From positions 434,001 to 498,000 of the forward strand of contig CAKJVC010000143.1 in NCBI GenBank assembly GCA_918026815.1: a DNA stretch of 64,000 bases, written 5' to 3'. Source of the DNA: Chalara sp. BL73. Lineage: Eukaryota; Ascomycota; Leotiomycetes; Helotiales. The position numbers were made by a program, and so were the translations under genes. Numbering within the stretch: the first letter of the stretch is position 1; each line of letters starts with the position of its first letter. Below are positions 1-10,660 of this stretch, in pieces. Below the pieces are notes generated by a model, which saw only the letters and a program-made list of their open reading frames with translations, was not told the DNA's origin and made no database searches.

Positions 1-1613
1 CCCCAGGTAAAGAAGTTGCTGAGGCCGGAAAGAGATAGCAGCCATGTGAAGATGGTACCTCCCTGAGGGGCTTCGTTGATGTATGCAAGACAACCGAAGA
101 GGAGGGAAATGATGAGAACAATGTATGGACGACCTTTCTTGTCAATCTTGGCTCCCCATTTAGGTCCCATACCTTTTGCGCAGAGTGCCTGAATAGTACG
201 AGTGGAGGCGAAGGTACATGAGTTTGCGACTGAGAGGACGGACAGCGTGATGACGGCATTGAAGATTGAGGGGAGCACTTTGATTCCTGCAAGGCGGAAG
301 GAGAGCACGAAAGGCGAGTAGCGGGTCTCTCCTCCTGATGCTGAAGAGAGGGTATCGTTATCAGACGGGACAATCAATCCCAGAAGAAAGAGAGAAATGA
401 CGTAGAAAAGGGAGATACGCCAGAAGACCTGTTTCGTTGCCTTTGGGATAGTCTTCCTTGGGTTGTCCGCCTCGGCAGCAGCAAGTCCGACAAGCTCTGT
501 TCCACCAAATGCGAAGGAGGCAGTTACAAACACCGAACAAAAGCCCTTGAAGCCATTTCTGAAAGCGCCTGGCTCATGCCAGTATTTTGCGCCAATATAG
601 CCTCTGCTATCGGTTGGAACGCCTCCGCAGTCAATGATGACACCAAGGATGATGAAACCGATGATGGCGATAACTTTCACAAGACCGAGGGCGAATTCAA
701 CTTCTCCATAACCTTTAACCTATATAGTTCCGAAGTCAGTTGTTGTATTTTGATGACGTTCGAAAAATTAAATTACGTCTCAGTGTTGCGTTCTTTGAAG
801 ACATCTTAATACTCGAAGCATGTCTCGAAAGAAGATAACACGTGAAGCATTACAAACTAAGGCACTGTGCCTAGATTCACTGAACACTCACTCCGAAATA
901 GTTCACGGCGCTGACCATCACCAGGAAGATGGTTATCCAGACGCCGACATTGATGGATGGATTGCCAGTATTATCTGGGTCGGTCCAGAAGGCGATAGTT
1001 ATGCCTGCTGTGGTGAGTTCGAAAGGTAGGACCTGGTTGACTCTATTAGTATATATAATTAGGGAAGGCCATTCTTGCAAAGCCAAAAGGGCGATGAAGT
1101 TTGAAGAGCCACGAGCCAGAGCTTGGGTTTATGCATGCGAGTTAATTATTTTCGCAAGGAAAGTCCACTTACGACGAGCCAGTTCATAGCATAATTCCAA
1201 CCCATAGCAAATCCCCATCCAGGATCGATGAAGCGCACAGAGTAGTTGTAGAAGGAGCCGGCGACAGGGTAGAGGGCTGTATCATTACGTTAGAATGTTG
1301 TCATTCTCGTGGAAGGACATGGCTTACCAGCGAGCTCTCCGAGAGCGTTGACTGTGAGCAGCAACATGAATCCGATGATGATGAAATCGATAATCAGCGA
1401 AGCTGGTCCTCCAGAGTGCAAAGCTCCACCAGAACCGACGAAGAGACCAGCTCCTATCGAGCCACCGATAGCTATCATTTGCATGTGCCTTCCTTTGAGA
1501 GCAGTGTGCAACTTGTTATCCCCAGAGCCGACCTCGACACTATCGTGAGGAGAAACTCCACCCGAGGCAGACTCGACGTCGGCATCGTACTTTTCTTTGG
1601 ATTCGAAAGCCAT
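1..1613 (-). CDS. Amino-acid permease, APC/YAT family (C-terminus beyond window edge)
   Basis: A plasma-membrane proton/amino-acid symporter of the yeast GAP1/AGP type. I read four exons on the minus strand: 1328-1613, 1173-1276, 892-1032 and 719 down to the window edge, all in phase and giving about 416 residues; the family is usually 550-600. The N-terminus has the typical hydrophilic lead, then KGRHMQMIAIGGSIGAGLFV, which is TM1 with the G-x-G substrate loop. Later come AGSFYNYSVRFIDPGWGFAMG and FAFGGTELVGLAAAE (the conserved TM6 region). The start ATG at 1613 directly precedes the acidic tail MAFESKEKYDADVES. The C-terminal third is missing only because the window ends. Substrate range cannot be read from this part. 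Upstream GATAAG motifs hint at nitrogen control. Confidence 0.93.
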
Positions 1614-2037
1614 CTTCGCTTGTATCTATGCTTCAAACGCGGAGAGCTTTAAACCCAAACCTCAACGGCAGCAGGAGATGTTGGTCAGGCCCAAAAGAGG
1701 AGAGAAAGAGAGGTGTCGTGTGCCACCGAAGAGCGAGGTTCTGGAGCACAATATATAATCTAGCATCGAGGCCATCACACCTACCCAGAGCTCTCTAGCT
1801 TCCTGATACCCCAGGGTCGTGCGGAGTATGTTGTTCTCCTCACAGCGGCGGTCCGGCTTGGCCCAGGATGCCGTCCTTAGGTGGCATCGCGCCCGTGTTT
1901 GTGAGGGAGTCGCGGCATCGCCGAGTTACATTTTACCCTATTCTACGAAGGGCTTGGAAGCTAGCCAAGGGCCATGAAGCTTTTTCCAAGGCCGCCTCAA
2001 GCTTCCCTCATTCCTTGTCTCATGTCGCACATCCACA

Positions 2038-2183
2038 GATAAGGATGGCGCCCGCGCGGCATGGGTTCCCCTTGCAGTGGGCGAATGAGCATCGAGCAGG
2101 CGAGATTGGGAGAACGCGACGTTGAGAAGAGGAAGATGAAGCGACGGATTCAGTCGTGATACTGTACGATACAAGGAGATAAG
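2038..2183. promoter_or_regulatory. Two GATAAG motifs upstream of the permease
   Basis: GATAAG occurs at 2038-2043 and again at 2178-2183, roughly 430 and 570 bp upstream of the permease ATG at 1613. This is the HGATAR core bound by AreA/NIT2-type nitrogen GATA factors, which control amino-acid permeases in fungi. The motif is short and frequent by chance, so occupancy is inference. Confidence 0.35.
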
Positions 2184-4833
2184 GTAGGGAAGAATCAGAC
2201 AGCGGTCAAGATAGAGGTGTAGAGATTGTCATCACTCAGCAATTCATTTCATAAAAACATGTCCGTCTTGAACTACCGGACAAGCAGCCCAACCCAAATC
2301 ACAAAACACGAAACACATGATGCAGGCAAGGGTTAATCTTGACAGATGGGAGTTTCCCTTCATCGAGATAACAACGAATAACCCCTGCCAGAGGGTACTG
2401 TGCTGTACAGTAGCCAGAGGGGGGTTGCGATGCCGTAAAGCGTAACCTTCTGGAAGATGCATCGAATCGCGCGTTCCAGCCTGGCGGGGCAACCCTACTA
2501 ACTCATCTGCAAAGTCGGTCCTTCCAGAACGCTAATCAGCCGAGCTCATGCTGTTGCTAGTGGCATAGACTTGAAGACTCTGATACGCCTGATTCAATTC
2601 GAGTAGATAACGAGTCGACAGTTCTGATTCGTCTTTGAGAGCGGGGGGTTATTGATGATCCGACTGGTTGCCGCCCGTCCTCAACCTGCTGCCTATGGCT
2701 CTCTGTTTTGAGGTGTTTCCCGCATGGAGAAGAGCAGTTCTTGACTTCGAGTATGCATGCGTCGCTTCTCGCAGGGGGAGAGATACGCAGCTAAAGCAAA
2801 GCCGCGATGTGGTTACGTACATGATTGTTTGTCACACACGACACGACCAGGCTCGCGGGTTCAGGGTAAGTAGGGTTCTAACGCAAGTGATGGTGGAGCC
2901 CCCCGTAAAAAGGGGTAAAACGAGAATGGATTTTCCTGTCCTGACCAAAACAAAAAGAAATCCAAATTCATATCAATCTTTCTACCTTTCTTCCCACTAC
3001 ACCGAGCGAAAAGGCTGTCAACCATAGAAATTCTTGTCGTGACGTTGAATGCCAACCCATTGGCAAAGGATGCCAATTTTCTAGTGCGTCATCAAGCTTC
3101 AAGTCAAGCCACTACAATGCATCCAAGCCTTCTGGAAAATTCCCTCTTCCAGCGGCAGTTCACCACCCCTCCCTTGACGGTCTGGGCGAGAATTAAAAAT
3201 GTCCGACTTCAACCGCATCTCATCTCCTCTTTGCTGTGCGCTGCTTTCCACCGGCTTTACCAAAAGTATCGCGTTATATGAGGCCACTTAGGCTTCGCAC
3301 CTGATCAAATTCTATGCAGGAAGAAATTTTTTCAATTGAGGGGGAAGCTGATCTGGGGTTCTCCAGAGAATTACACCCCTTGACCCGTCTTTCCCCCTTC
3401 CAAGCGCAGCCCCGAACCAGATTTTAGATGCAGCGTGTGATGGGAAGAACCATCAGCAAGCCTGATCCGCAGATTCCGGTCGGTAGCATCCGCCTATCAT
3501 GAATGCAGAGATCTTCTCATTCACGCCTCTTTTCGTTTCGATTTAGTCATATCACGCAAGCTGTGATGATGTGCTAGATGTTTCACTCCTGTGACGGACG
3601 GGGTGTTTAGCTTCACGATTCATTAGCCATCTCAAGTTAAGGTATCAAGCGATCCCTGAGCCCATAAAATACATCCAAACAAGATGATATACGTAAGATT
3701 CTGCTGAGATGCATGACCTGGATATTCTTAAACTTCTCTTTCAACTCTGTCTTCGAGCGCTGGCCAAGGAAAGTGCATTTGGAGCACAAGCCGGCTCTTT
3801 CAAAATATTATGTAAAATAATGGTACTTTAGCAAGGAAGATGAAATGACGGTCATGAATACTGAAATCGTATCCAAAGCCCTTGTTCACCAAGAAAGGAT
3901 GAACCGAAGCGTATTCAATGTAACAGGTTTTTGATGGATTGCGGCAGCAGGCCTACGCTCAAGGATTCCCAATACGCAATGATTCAGTATCAATGGAATC
4001 AAGTCAATGATTTCGAGAACATGTCTTGCGTGCCTGGTTAATAACCTTGTAATTCATTCAATTCATTTCACGTACACATTGCTTCATTCATGGTCATCTC
4101 GGTATTCGAGAGCATAAATAACAAGCTTTATCTTCATCTGCACTTGTCCTCCGCGAACTATTTCAGTATCAAAATGCTACTGGCAAACATCAAATTACTA
4201 AGAAAAATCTCTTTCCCGAAGCTGAATGACGCGAACAAGTTCAGATAACAGGAGAAGGGATCGTTAAGCAAAAGCAGAGAAGTGCCTCGAGCAGATACGC
4301 AGCTGCAGGGGCGTGATCAGAGCACATCTCCGAAGTGCGTAATACAGCTGTAAGGGCAAGATAAAATCAAACCTCCTAACCATAAGATAGAGCTAAGAGA
4401 ACGAGATCTTAGCACTCCGATGAGCCCACCACAACGCGAGGAGTTGTTTGAGTTTTCTCAAAATCCCGCGCCCGTCTACAATACTAGCTGCCAATTTACC
4501 ATCTCGTGCCGGGGCGAAGAAACTCGACAATATTACCTCTGTGCCTCCCCTTTCCAGATCATCTCCAGCCACTTGGGACAAGACTATGGCCTAGCGCCAG
4601 TTAATGTTAAGAGACTTAATTCTACTGAGCGACAAGAGCAAGATCCTTGGGCAAGAGAGCAGTTGGGACTCTATGGGCAGTGCCCAAAGAGGCTTGACTG
4701 CATTCGAATTGATGCAGGCGCCTGCTAAATCTGCGAAGGAACAGGCCATATGGTTACTGATGAGGTACGTTCGTTTCCACTATATATCAAGCAGGCTCTC
4801 AATGCTCAGATATTGGAGGGCCGAAGATGAACT

Positions 4834-5560
4834 TTGCTGACTGCTAAGTTATTGGCGAAGCGAAACGGCGGTTACTATCTACTCATAGATAATTGGAATG
4901 GGATTGGGAGACCTGCCTATGAGGAGGAATTGACCAGGGCAGATAGGAGGTACCGTGGGCCTTACTTTAATGGTGATTGTCACCTTGTACCAGGTGGTGA
5001 TCGTTCGAATCATTTCGATGTGGGTGCCACTCGCCTGGGTGGTCGAGGTCAAAATATGGCCAACTACACTAATGACCAATTCATGGCTTCTCGGTAGCGA
5101 AGAAAGCAGGACGAATAGGCCCGACAATAACTGGCTATGCGTGGGCCCTACCCAGCGGGCTTATCTTTGACACGGTTCGATGGCGAAGGCGTTTACTTGT
5201 GCCATAGCGGAAACCATATCGTCCTAGACAAGGACATTGGAAGCGGTAGAGTTTTGTGGTGGGTTGGTTCCTCTCGCATGGTCGAAAAGGCCGTCCTGGA
5301 TCCATCCCGCCTAAACTCACGCTCAGTCTGCCTCGAGGGCAGATTATCAGCATTTGGAAGCTCGGGAGGGAATGGTTCGGCCCGTACAGTGGCAACTACC
5401 GCTCGCTAGTATCTAGCGAAGGCGGAGGTTCTGGGGTAAATGGGAGTTCAAGGCCCCCGCTTGCTTGGGGAAATTCGAGACAACTAGATACTGTACTGCT
5501 TGAGGATCCGGATGAACGACGCACGAGGTGGCATGGACCAAAGAGCGTTTATTGAGGACA
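4834..5560 (+). pseudogene. Decayed membrane-protein-like coding stretch
   Basis: In one plus frame around 4955-5090 the translation reads as hydrophobic helices (for example VIVTLYQVVIVRIISMWVPL, then WPTTLMTNSWLL). The apparent continuation, ITGYAWALPSGLIFDTVRW, lies in a different frame from about 5118 and then hits a stop near 5208. A further stretch at 5256-5555 contains GREWFGPYSGNYRS in yet another frame. A membrane-like sequence scattered over frames with stops is what a frameshifted relic would look like. I do not recognise the family, and an intron-containing gene is possible but I could not make phases agree. Low confidence. Confidence 0.3.
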
Positions 5561-6824
5561 TGGCATCTACGTTATTTATGGTATAAGCTTTCATTTAAAC
5601 AGTGCCTGATGCTGCATAGCACCGAAACCATGGGTTGGCTACTGGAATGCTTCAAATACTCTGACATGAATTCACTATTAATTTGCTAAAGATTTATGGT
5701 TTGGGGGATAATGCTATGCGCTTCACTTCCATCCGCCGGATTTCCAGGGTTTCCTGGTCCTTCCATCAAGTTAACCAAGAAACCAAGATACACACTAAAT
5801 CATAGGTATTGGTGCGAGATCCCCCCCGTCACCTCTACAGCCAAAAATCAGGCTTAACGATGATTAAAAAGGTTCGCATTAAGGTATGTTTGAAGAATGG
5901 TTCATGGATCAACTCTAAAGTTAGGAATATGCGTCTACTCTTTGTATACATCATATGCCTTTAGCTACCCAGATACATTTGTTTAATATTTATTTACAAA
6001 AGGCATAAAGCCTGGATCGATTTTATAAAAGTTTTTACTTGTACAAGGAACATCTTGATAGTTTGTCCCCTGTATCTTGGTCATATGGTGTTATTCGTAA
6101 GCATAAAGCAATTGGCCTAACTATTCTCTTGATATTTTCCATTTCAGAACGAAGAATGATACAAGGAGATCTGACTCGTAACCAGAAGCAAAAAAAAAAA
6201 AAAAGTCGAGCTCAAGACATAACCGAACGTCTAGAAAACAGATCCCTCATTTTCCCCACGGGATCGCCTAGTGTCATGTTCAGACCTCGGTCAAACGGGT
6301 TCCTGCATGCGGAACCAACCACATGATCTTCAGAAGCTCTGAGGCTCTTTCCATCGCCCTTCCAGCACAATTAAGCCTGACATACATTTTCTGAATATGC
6401 TTGAACATAGCTGATTCCGAAAGATTTCACGAGTTTGCAAAGACAGAGAGTCATATTGGGGAAACGGAAGTCCTTATAAGAAAGGACCTACAAGCCTTTT
6501 GCTCCACCATCCACAACCCCCCCCCCCAAAAAAACCCAACGAAAATTATCACACTGGCTTGACAGGAACGTCAAGAATACCATTGGAAGGAGCAATATTA
6601 TTTTCGCTTCGCTTTTCAATTGATCACCTCTTTACGGATTTTGGAAGATCGATCCCGTCTCGCCTTGGATATTCGCTTAGGTGTATAACACTGCCCCAAA
6701 GCCTCACCAACCCATCAACACCAAAACACATCAACCCCCCAGCCTTTCACCAAATCACTATTCAGTGATCATCTTCTCCATAACATCTAACATCCTTATC
6801 CAAAGTCAATCTATTGAAAAAAGA

Positions 6825-7781
6825 ATGGCTCCTCTAACTCCAACTTGGAAACAGCCATCTCATCCCGAGATCCAAAAGGTTCTCTTCGCCAAGAACCCAC
6901 ATGACTATATGACCAAGTCGATCTCGAGGATCAGCCTCGAACCTTTTGCCATCTATGCTAAGTTCGAGTTTCCTCCATGCACAGAGGCTTCTGAGGCAAC
7001 CTATGCCACCGTTCAAACCGGAAAGGTGCGTTTCCATTTCCGGCAGGCCGGTCGGCCGCCTCACTTATTCTGAAATCGTTCCGCCATGACCATTGCAAAA
7101 TGCATTGAATATCCGGGATACTTACTGACGTAGGAAACAGGACGAGCACTTGAACCTCAACTCCGACTTGGTCTATATCAACCACTCCTGCGAGCCGAGC
7201 TTGGTAAGTTCTTAACCTTGACCGGGAAGACGAGGCTGATCAACCCGCAACAGATATTCGATACCGCAAAGATGCAGATCATCGTTGGCCCGAGAGGCCT
7301 AAAGGCGGGCGACGAGCTCACGTTCTTCTACCCGTCCACAGAATGGTCCATGGTAAGAAACCCAGCCCATCATCATCCCCTTCCCATCCCATCAACATCG
7401 CCCAACCTCCCATGCATCCTTTCCAGCGCCAAATTTCCAAATCTCCAAGCCCCTCCCCTATGCTATTCTAGTTCCTGAACGCTCAACTAACGACCCCAGG
7501 CCCAGGGATTCGCTTGCATCTGCGCCACCGCTTCATGCCGTGGCTTCATCGCCGGCGCCATATCCCTCGCTCCAGTCAACCCGGCAACCCTAACCCCAAA
7601 GACCGCGCTGTGGCTCAACAAGCACATCACCAAGCAGCTGAAGGTTCCCGGCGACTTCGCTCCCGGTCAGGCCCTCGAGCAGGCGAAGGCGCTCTGGACA
7701 GCTGCACAGGTAGGACACGGCATCGGTAGTCGTGAATTGAGCGGCGAGATGGGCGGGGATACCAATGGCAAGGCTTTCTAG
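6825..7781 (+). CDS. Small SET-domain protein with post-SET cysteines
   Basis: Four exons: 6825-7025, 7141-7203, 7254-7352 and 7500-7781, all joined in phase 0. The product is about 214 residues. Visible SET elements are the catalytic-core NHSCEPS (SET motif III, residues 81-87), GDELTFFYPSTEW (the usual ELTFDY region) and the post-SET-like CxCxxxxCRG (CICATASCRG) right after it. The protein is much shorter than a classical lysine methyltransferase: it holds only the C-terminal half of a SET fold with no pre-SET. It resembles the small fungal SET proteins of unknown substrate. A lysine methyltransferase role is inference; the substrate cannot be named. Confidence 0.85.
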
Positions 7782-8093
7782 GCGACGCGCGTGTGGTGGA
7801 TTTCCTTAAGTTCTTTTTCTTGATCTTTTAAATGCGTTGCTTTCTGAGAGTGGTGGGTGCAGATGATGATGGATGGATGGATTTCTTTTTTCCCTTTTCG
7901 TAGTTTATATGCTTGGATTCAACATCCTGCGTTCATAGTGGATGGTAGTCGAGGCGGCATCGCCATGGTGATCGTCATCGAATTACATACCATCCTATAA
8001 ATACAGTCTTTACCCTACATATACATGAAACCACCGAACGCCGTGCCTTTATCCTTTATACATCTTTTCCGGTCCGCTATGCGTTGGAATTGT
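7782..8093. other. Short convergent 3' intergenic region
   Basis: This is the 3'-to-3' gap between the SET gene (plus) and the type II membrane protein gene (minus). It is T-rich just after the SET stop and otherwise without recognisable content. Confidence 0.6.
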
Positions 8094-9941
8094 CTAGTCA
8101 TCATCCCATCTTGCCGCCTCACTCTTAGTCCGCTCAGCGCCGATGCCACCTATGTATTTACTCTCCTCTTCCTCCCACTTCAACCTCTCCACCCTGCCCC
8201 GAGCCAGAAACGCTCTTGCGAACCGCCACGCCTCCGTATCAGCTAGATTCCATGCCTCAATCGAACCCCTGATCTTCTCTTCACTCTCTGTCCTCGCCTT
8301 CCCAAACTCCTTCGCCCGCTTCAGCAAATCCCTTTCCTTCTCAATCGACGCTTCATCCGCCACAGGTCCATCCATAGGATCAGCCTCCGGCTTTGGCCTC
8401 CTCTCCGGGCCAGGGACCGGTGTCTCAGAGCGGCCATCGGTAGCATTACGTGGGATCGTGAAGCCGAAATACCAGTCGAGATCGTTGGGCATGCTTTTCT
8501 CAGCAGTCAGCCATAGTGAATGGGCAGTTCCGTAAGGATTGGCGACGGCTTCTTTGAATGTTATCACGCGCGGTGCTCCTGATACGCCGGTGCCGAGATG
8601 TTCTTTGGTGAGAATCCATAGCCAGGGATCCCGCTCAGACTCTCGCCGTATCCAGGGGATGTCAATTTCCTCTCGGAAAGAGCTTAAGAGAGCCATGGTA
8701 TATGGATGGGGAACAGTCCCGATTGTGTAGAGCCCTGACGTGTTCCGGTATGCTGGTGGGGTGGAAATCTTTAGAGGTGTGGATGCAACACAAGGCTTGC
8801 ACCGTGGGCGATTCGGTGGACAAGATGATGGTAAAGGTGAATCTGGGCAATGTGCCAGGAATTCGGCGAGCTTCAAGGCAGGCTCGACTAATGCTGACAT
8901 ATGACTAGGGTCTGGTTTGAGAACAGCAATTCCAGCAGAAAATATGTTTTGCCAAGTGCCGTGCAAGTGAGAAATAATAAGCTTGTTCAGGGTTTCTAGG
9001 CCCTTTGCTCCGCCCTTGGCCACTTCATCGGATATCTTTGAGTACTTGTCTTTAATAGTAGCATCATTGTAGTATGCCAAGGAATCATGTTTGGGGTCAA
9101 TGTAGAACGTTTCCGACGGCACAGCACTGATAAAGTCTTTGGCAGTTTTCAGCTCAGGGTTCGCCAATGCTTTCTTTATTGCAGCCGTGATGTCCACCTT
9201 CGATCCAGCGAAGAGACCTCTCCCAAGGTTATCGAAACGTGTCAACACTGGATATTCTCCTCGCCGCAAAAATGACAGTAGAGGATCGGCGTGCTCGCCC
9301 ATTGGCAGAGTAAGATACTCGCACAAGATGCCCGTTCCCATGTTCTCCCAAGCTAGCCATCGAGATATTGCAAGGTCCAAAGGGGCGTCAAGATTTTTCA
9401 TTTGCAATTCCTTATACAATGGGTTATTCATAGCCTCAGCTGCGCTTAGAATGATCGGCTTGAATCCTTGCGCCCACCAAGCCCTCCTCCAAGTGACAAG
9501 CAGCGTATTCTCCGCATCTTGCAATGCCTGTTCCTTCTTTGATGTATGGTCGTAGTATGTATAAATTGGAGGCCGTGCTCTGATGGGTGGAAGGAGGGAT
9601 CGATTTTCGTCGAGTGTGACGGACGATGAGAACGGACTCAGCCAATTCCAGTGGCTATACCAGGAATCATCACCACTTGTGCTGTTCTTTTGAACTGGCG
9701 GAGCGTGCGCGACTTGTCGAAAAGGGTTCAGTATGCTTGGTGAGAGCTTTTTAGGGAGCTTCGGAATGGATATCCTATGATCTGTGAATCTATTCAGCGA
9801 TGGCCCAGACGGAATCGAATTTGGCAGCATGAAGACTAATGTAAAGATCGCAAAGAAAGCGATTGCTGCAAGTAACACGGCCAGCTTTCGAGGGTGCATC
9901 GGCCTGATAGGCCTGCCAAACAGCGTATGTTGAACCGGCAT
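8094..9941 (-). CDS. Uncharacterised fungal type II membrane protein, glycosyltransferase-like
   Basis: A single 615-residue exon with an ATG at 9941. A short basic N-terminus (RPIRPMHPRK) is followed by one hydrophobic segment at about residues 20-41, then a long soluble part, so the topology looks type II, as in Golgi-resident enzymes. The lumenal part has PPIYTYYDHTSKK, a WRRAWWAQGFKPIIL block and a WLAWENMGTG block, reminiscent of glycosyltransferase-fold proteins conserved in Pezizomycotina. A CPPNRPRCKPC cluster near residue 375 could form disulfides. The last 100 residues are charged and helical. No family is certain, and enzymatic activity is inference from topology and general sequence character. 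Confidence 0.85.
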   Translation of the reverse strand: MPVQHTLFGRPIRPMHPRKLAVLLAAIAFFAIFTLVFMLPNSIPSGPSLNRFTDHRISIPKLPKKLSPSILNPFRQVAHAPPVQKNSTSGDDSWYSHWNWLSPFSSSVTLDENRSLLPPIRARPPIYTYYDHTSKKEQALQDAENTLLVTWRRAWWAQGFKPIILSAAEAMNNPLYKELQMKNLDAPLDLAISRWLAWENMGTGILCEYLTLPMGEHADPLLSFLRRGEYPVLTRFDNLGRGLFAGSKVDITAAIKKALANPELKTAKDFISAVPSETFYIDPKHDSLAYYNDATIKDKYSKISDEVAKGGAKGLETLNKLIISHLHGTWQNIFSAGIAVLKPDPSHMSALVEPALKLAEFLAHCPDSPLPSSCPPNRPRCKPCVASTPLKISTPPAYRNTSGLYTIGTVPHPYTMALLSSFREEIDIPWIRRESERDPWLWILTKEHLGTGVSGAPRVITFKEAVANPYGTAHSLWLTAEKSMPNDLDWYFGFTIPRNATDGRSETPVPGPERRPKPEADPMDGPVADEASIEKERDLLKRAKEFGKARTESEEKIRGSIEAWNLADTEAWRFARAFLARGRVERLKWEEEESKYIGGIGAERTKSEAARWDDD

Positions 9942-10660
9942 TGTGAGGACTATTTAGGTAAGCGACAGCGACAGTGACAGCTGGCAGAACATTCAAATCA
10001 TTGAAATCGAAGTCGCAGAAGGTCGTCGTCCACTCGAGCGTCCCTAGGAAATTTGGGTAGCTTGCGTCGTATGCACAACTGCTAATATGCAACCAACCAA
10101 GTTGGGTCAAAGTGGGTGCTTTTCGATAAGTGGCTTTGCTGCGGAAAGAAGAGTAAAAGAATGTGTGGTATTGTAACTAACGAGTACGAAGCGGATGATG
10201 TCGTACCAAATTGGGATACTCCTCTCAAGGAACCATTGTTATGTCGAAATCATGTTCATCAAGCAGCTCATCCCAAAATGATAAAAGCTCTAAGGTCAAT
10301 CAATCAAGGGGCAGGGATCTTGAGAAAGACCCCAGACTTCACTGAAACAGACAATCGGGTCTACCTTGGCAAATCTCACGTGCAGGGGAGAGAGCCGATG
10401 CCGATGACGGCACAAGCTTCGACAATTTTTATTTCCCCAGAAAGAAGCTGAAGCTTAGGCCAATTGAGCAACAGTGTGAAATTGACTGTACCTGTGACTC
10501 AATTTGCGCTGCTGGGTATAAAACTTTGTATTTTATTTACTTGAAAACCGATCCTCGTGGTTTTGGGGATCATTAAAATGGTCATATAAATTCTTGGTCG
10601 TTTGTCAATTCACGTTATATAAGCTTCACAGCTTTTGCTCCCTCGTCCGCCTTCAATATC
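9942..10660. other. Divergent promoter region, membrane protein / aminoadipate reductase
   Basis: No exon is recognisable. A TATA-like TATAAAA lies at 10517-10523, about 140 bp before the plus-strand ATG at 10661. I looked here for the missing N-terminal domain of the aminoadipate reductase and saw no matching sequence in any plus frame. Confidence 0.55.

Larger units (their letters stand above)
1614..6824. other. Gene-poor intergenic region (about 5.2 kb)
   Basis: No continuous coding region with recognisable protein similarity was found between the permease and the SET gene, apart from the decayed stretch annotated at 4834-5560. Short open frames here are below about 120 codons, lack good start contexts and show no family motif. 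Simple tracts include an A-run near 6190-6203 and a C-run near 6518-6527. Confidence 0.6.

Noticed and set aside
5170..5185. GGTTCGA sequence resembling a tRNA B box
   Set aside because: No A box, acceptor stem or anticodon arm could be drawn around it.
10116..10451. Plus frame that might be the missing N-terminal domain of the aminoadipate reductase
   Set aside because: Opens with GTG, shows no similarity to the known Lys2 N-terminus and is not in a splice-compatible context I could find.
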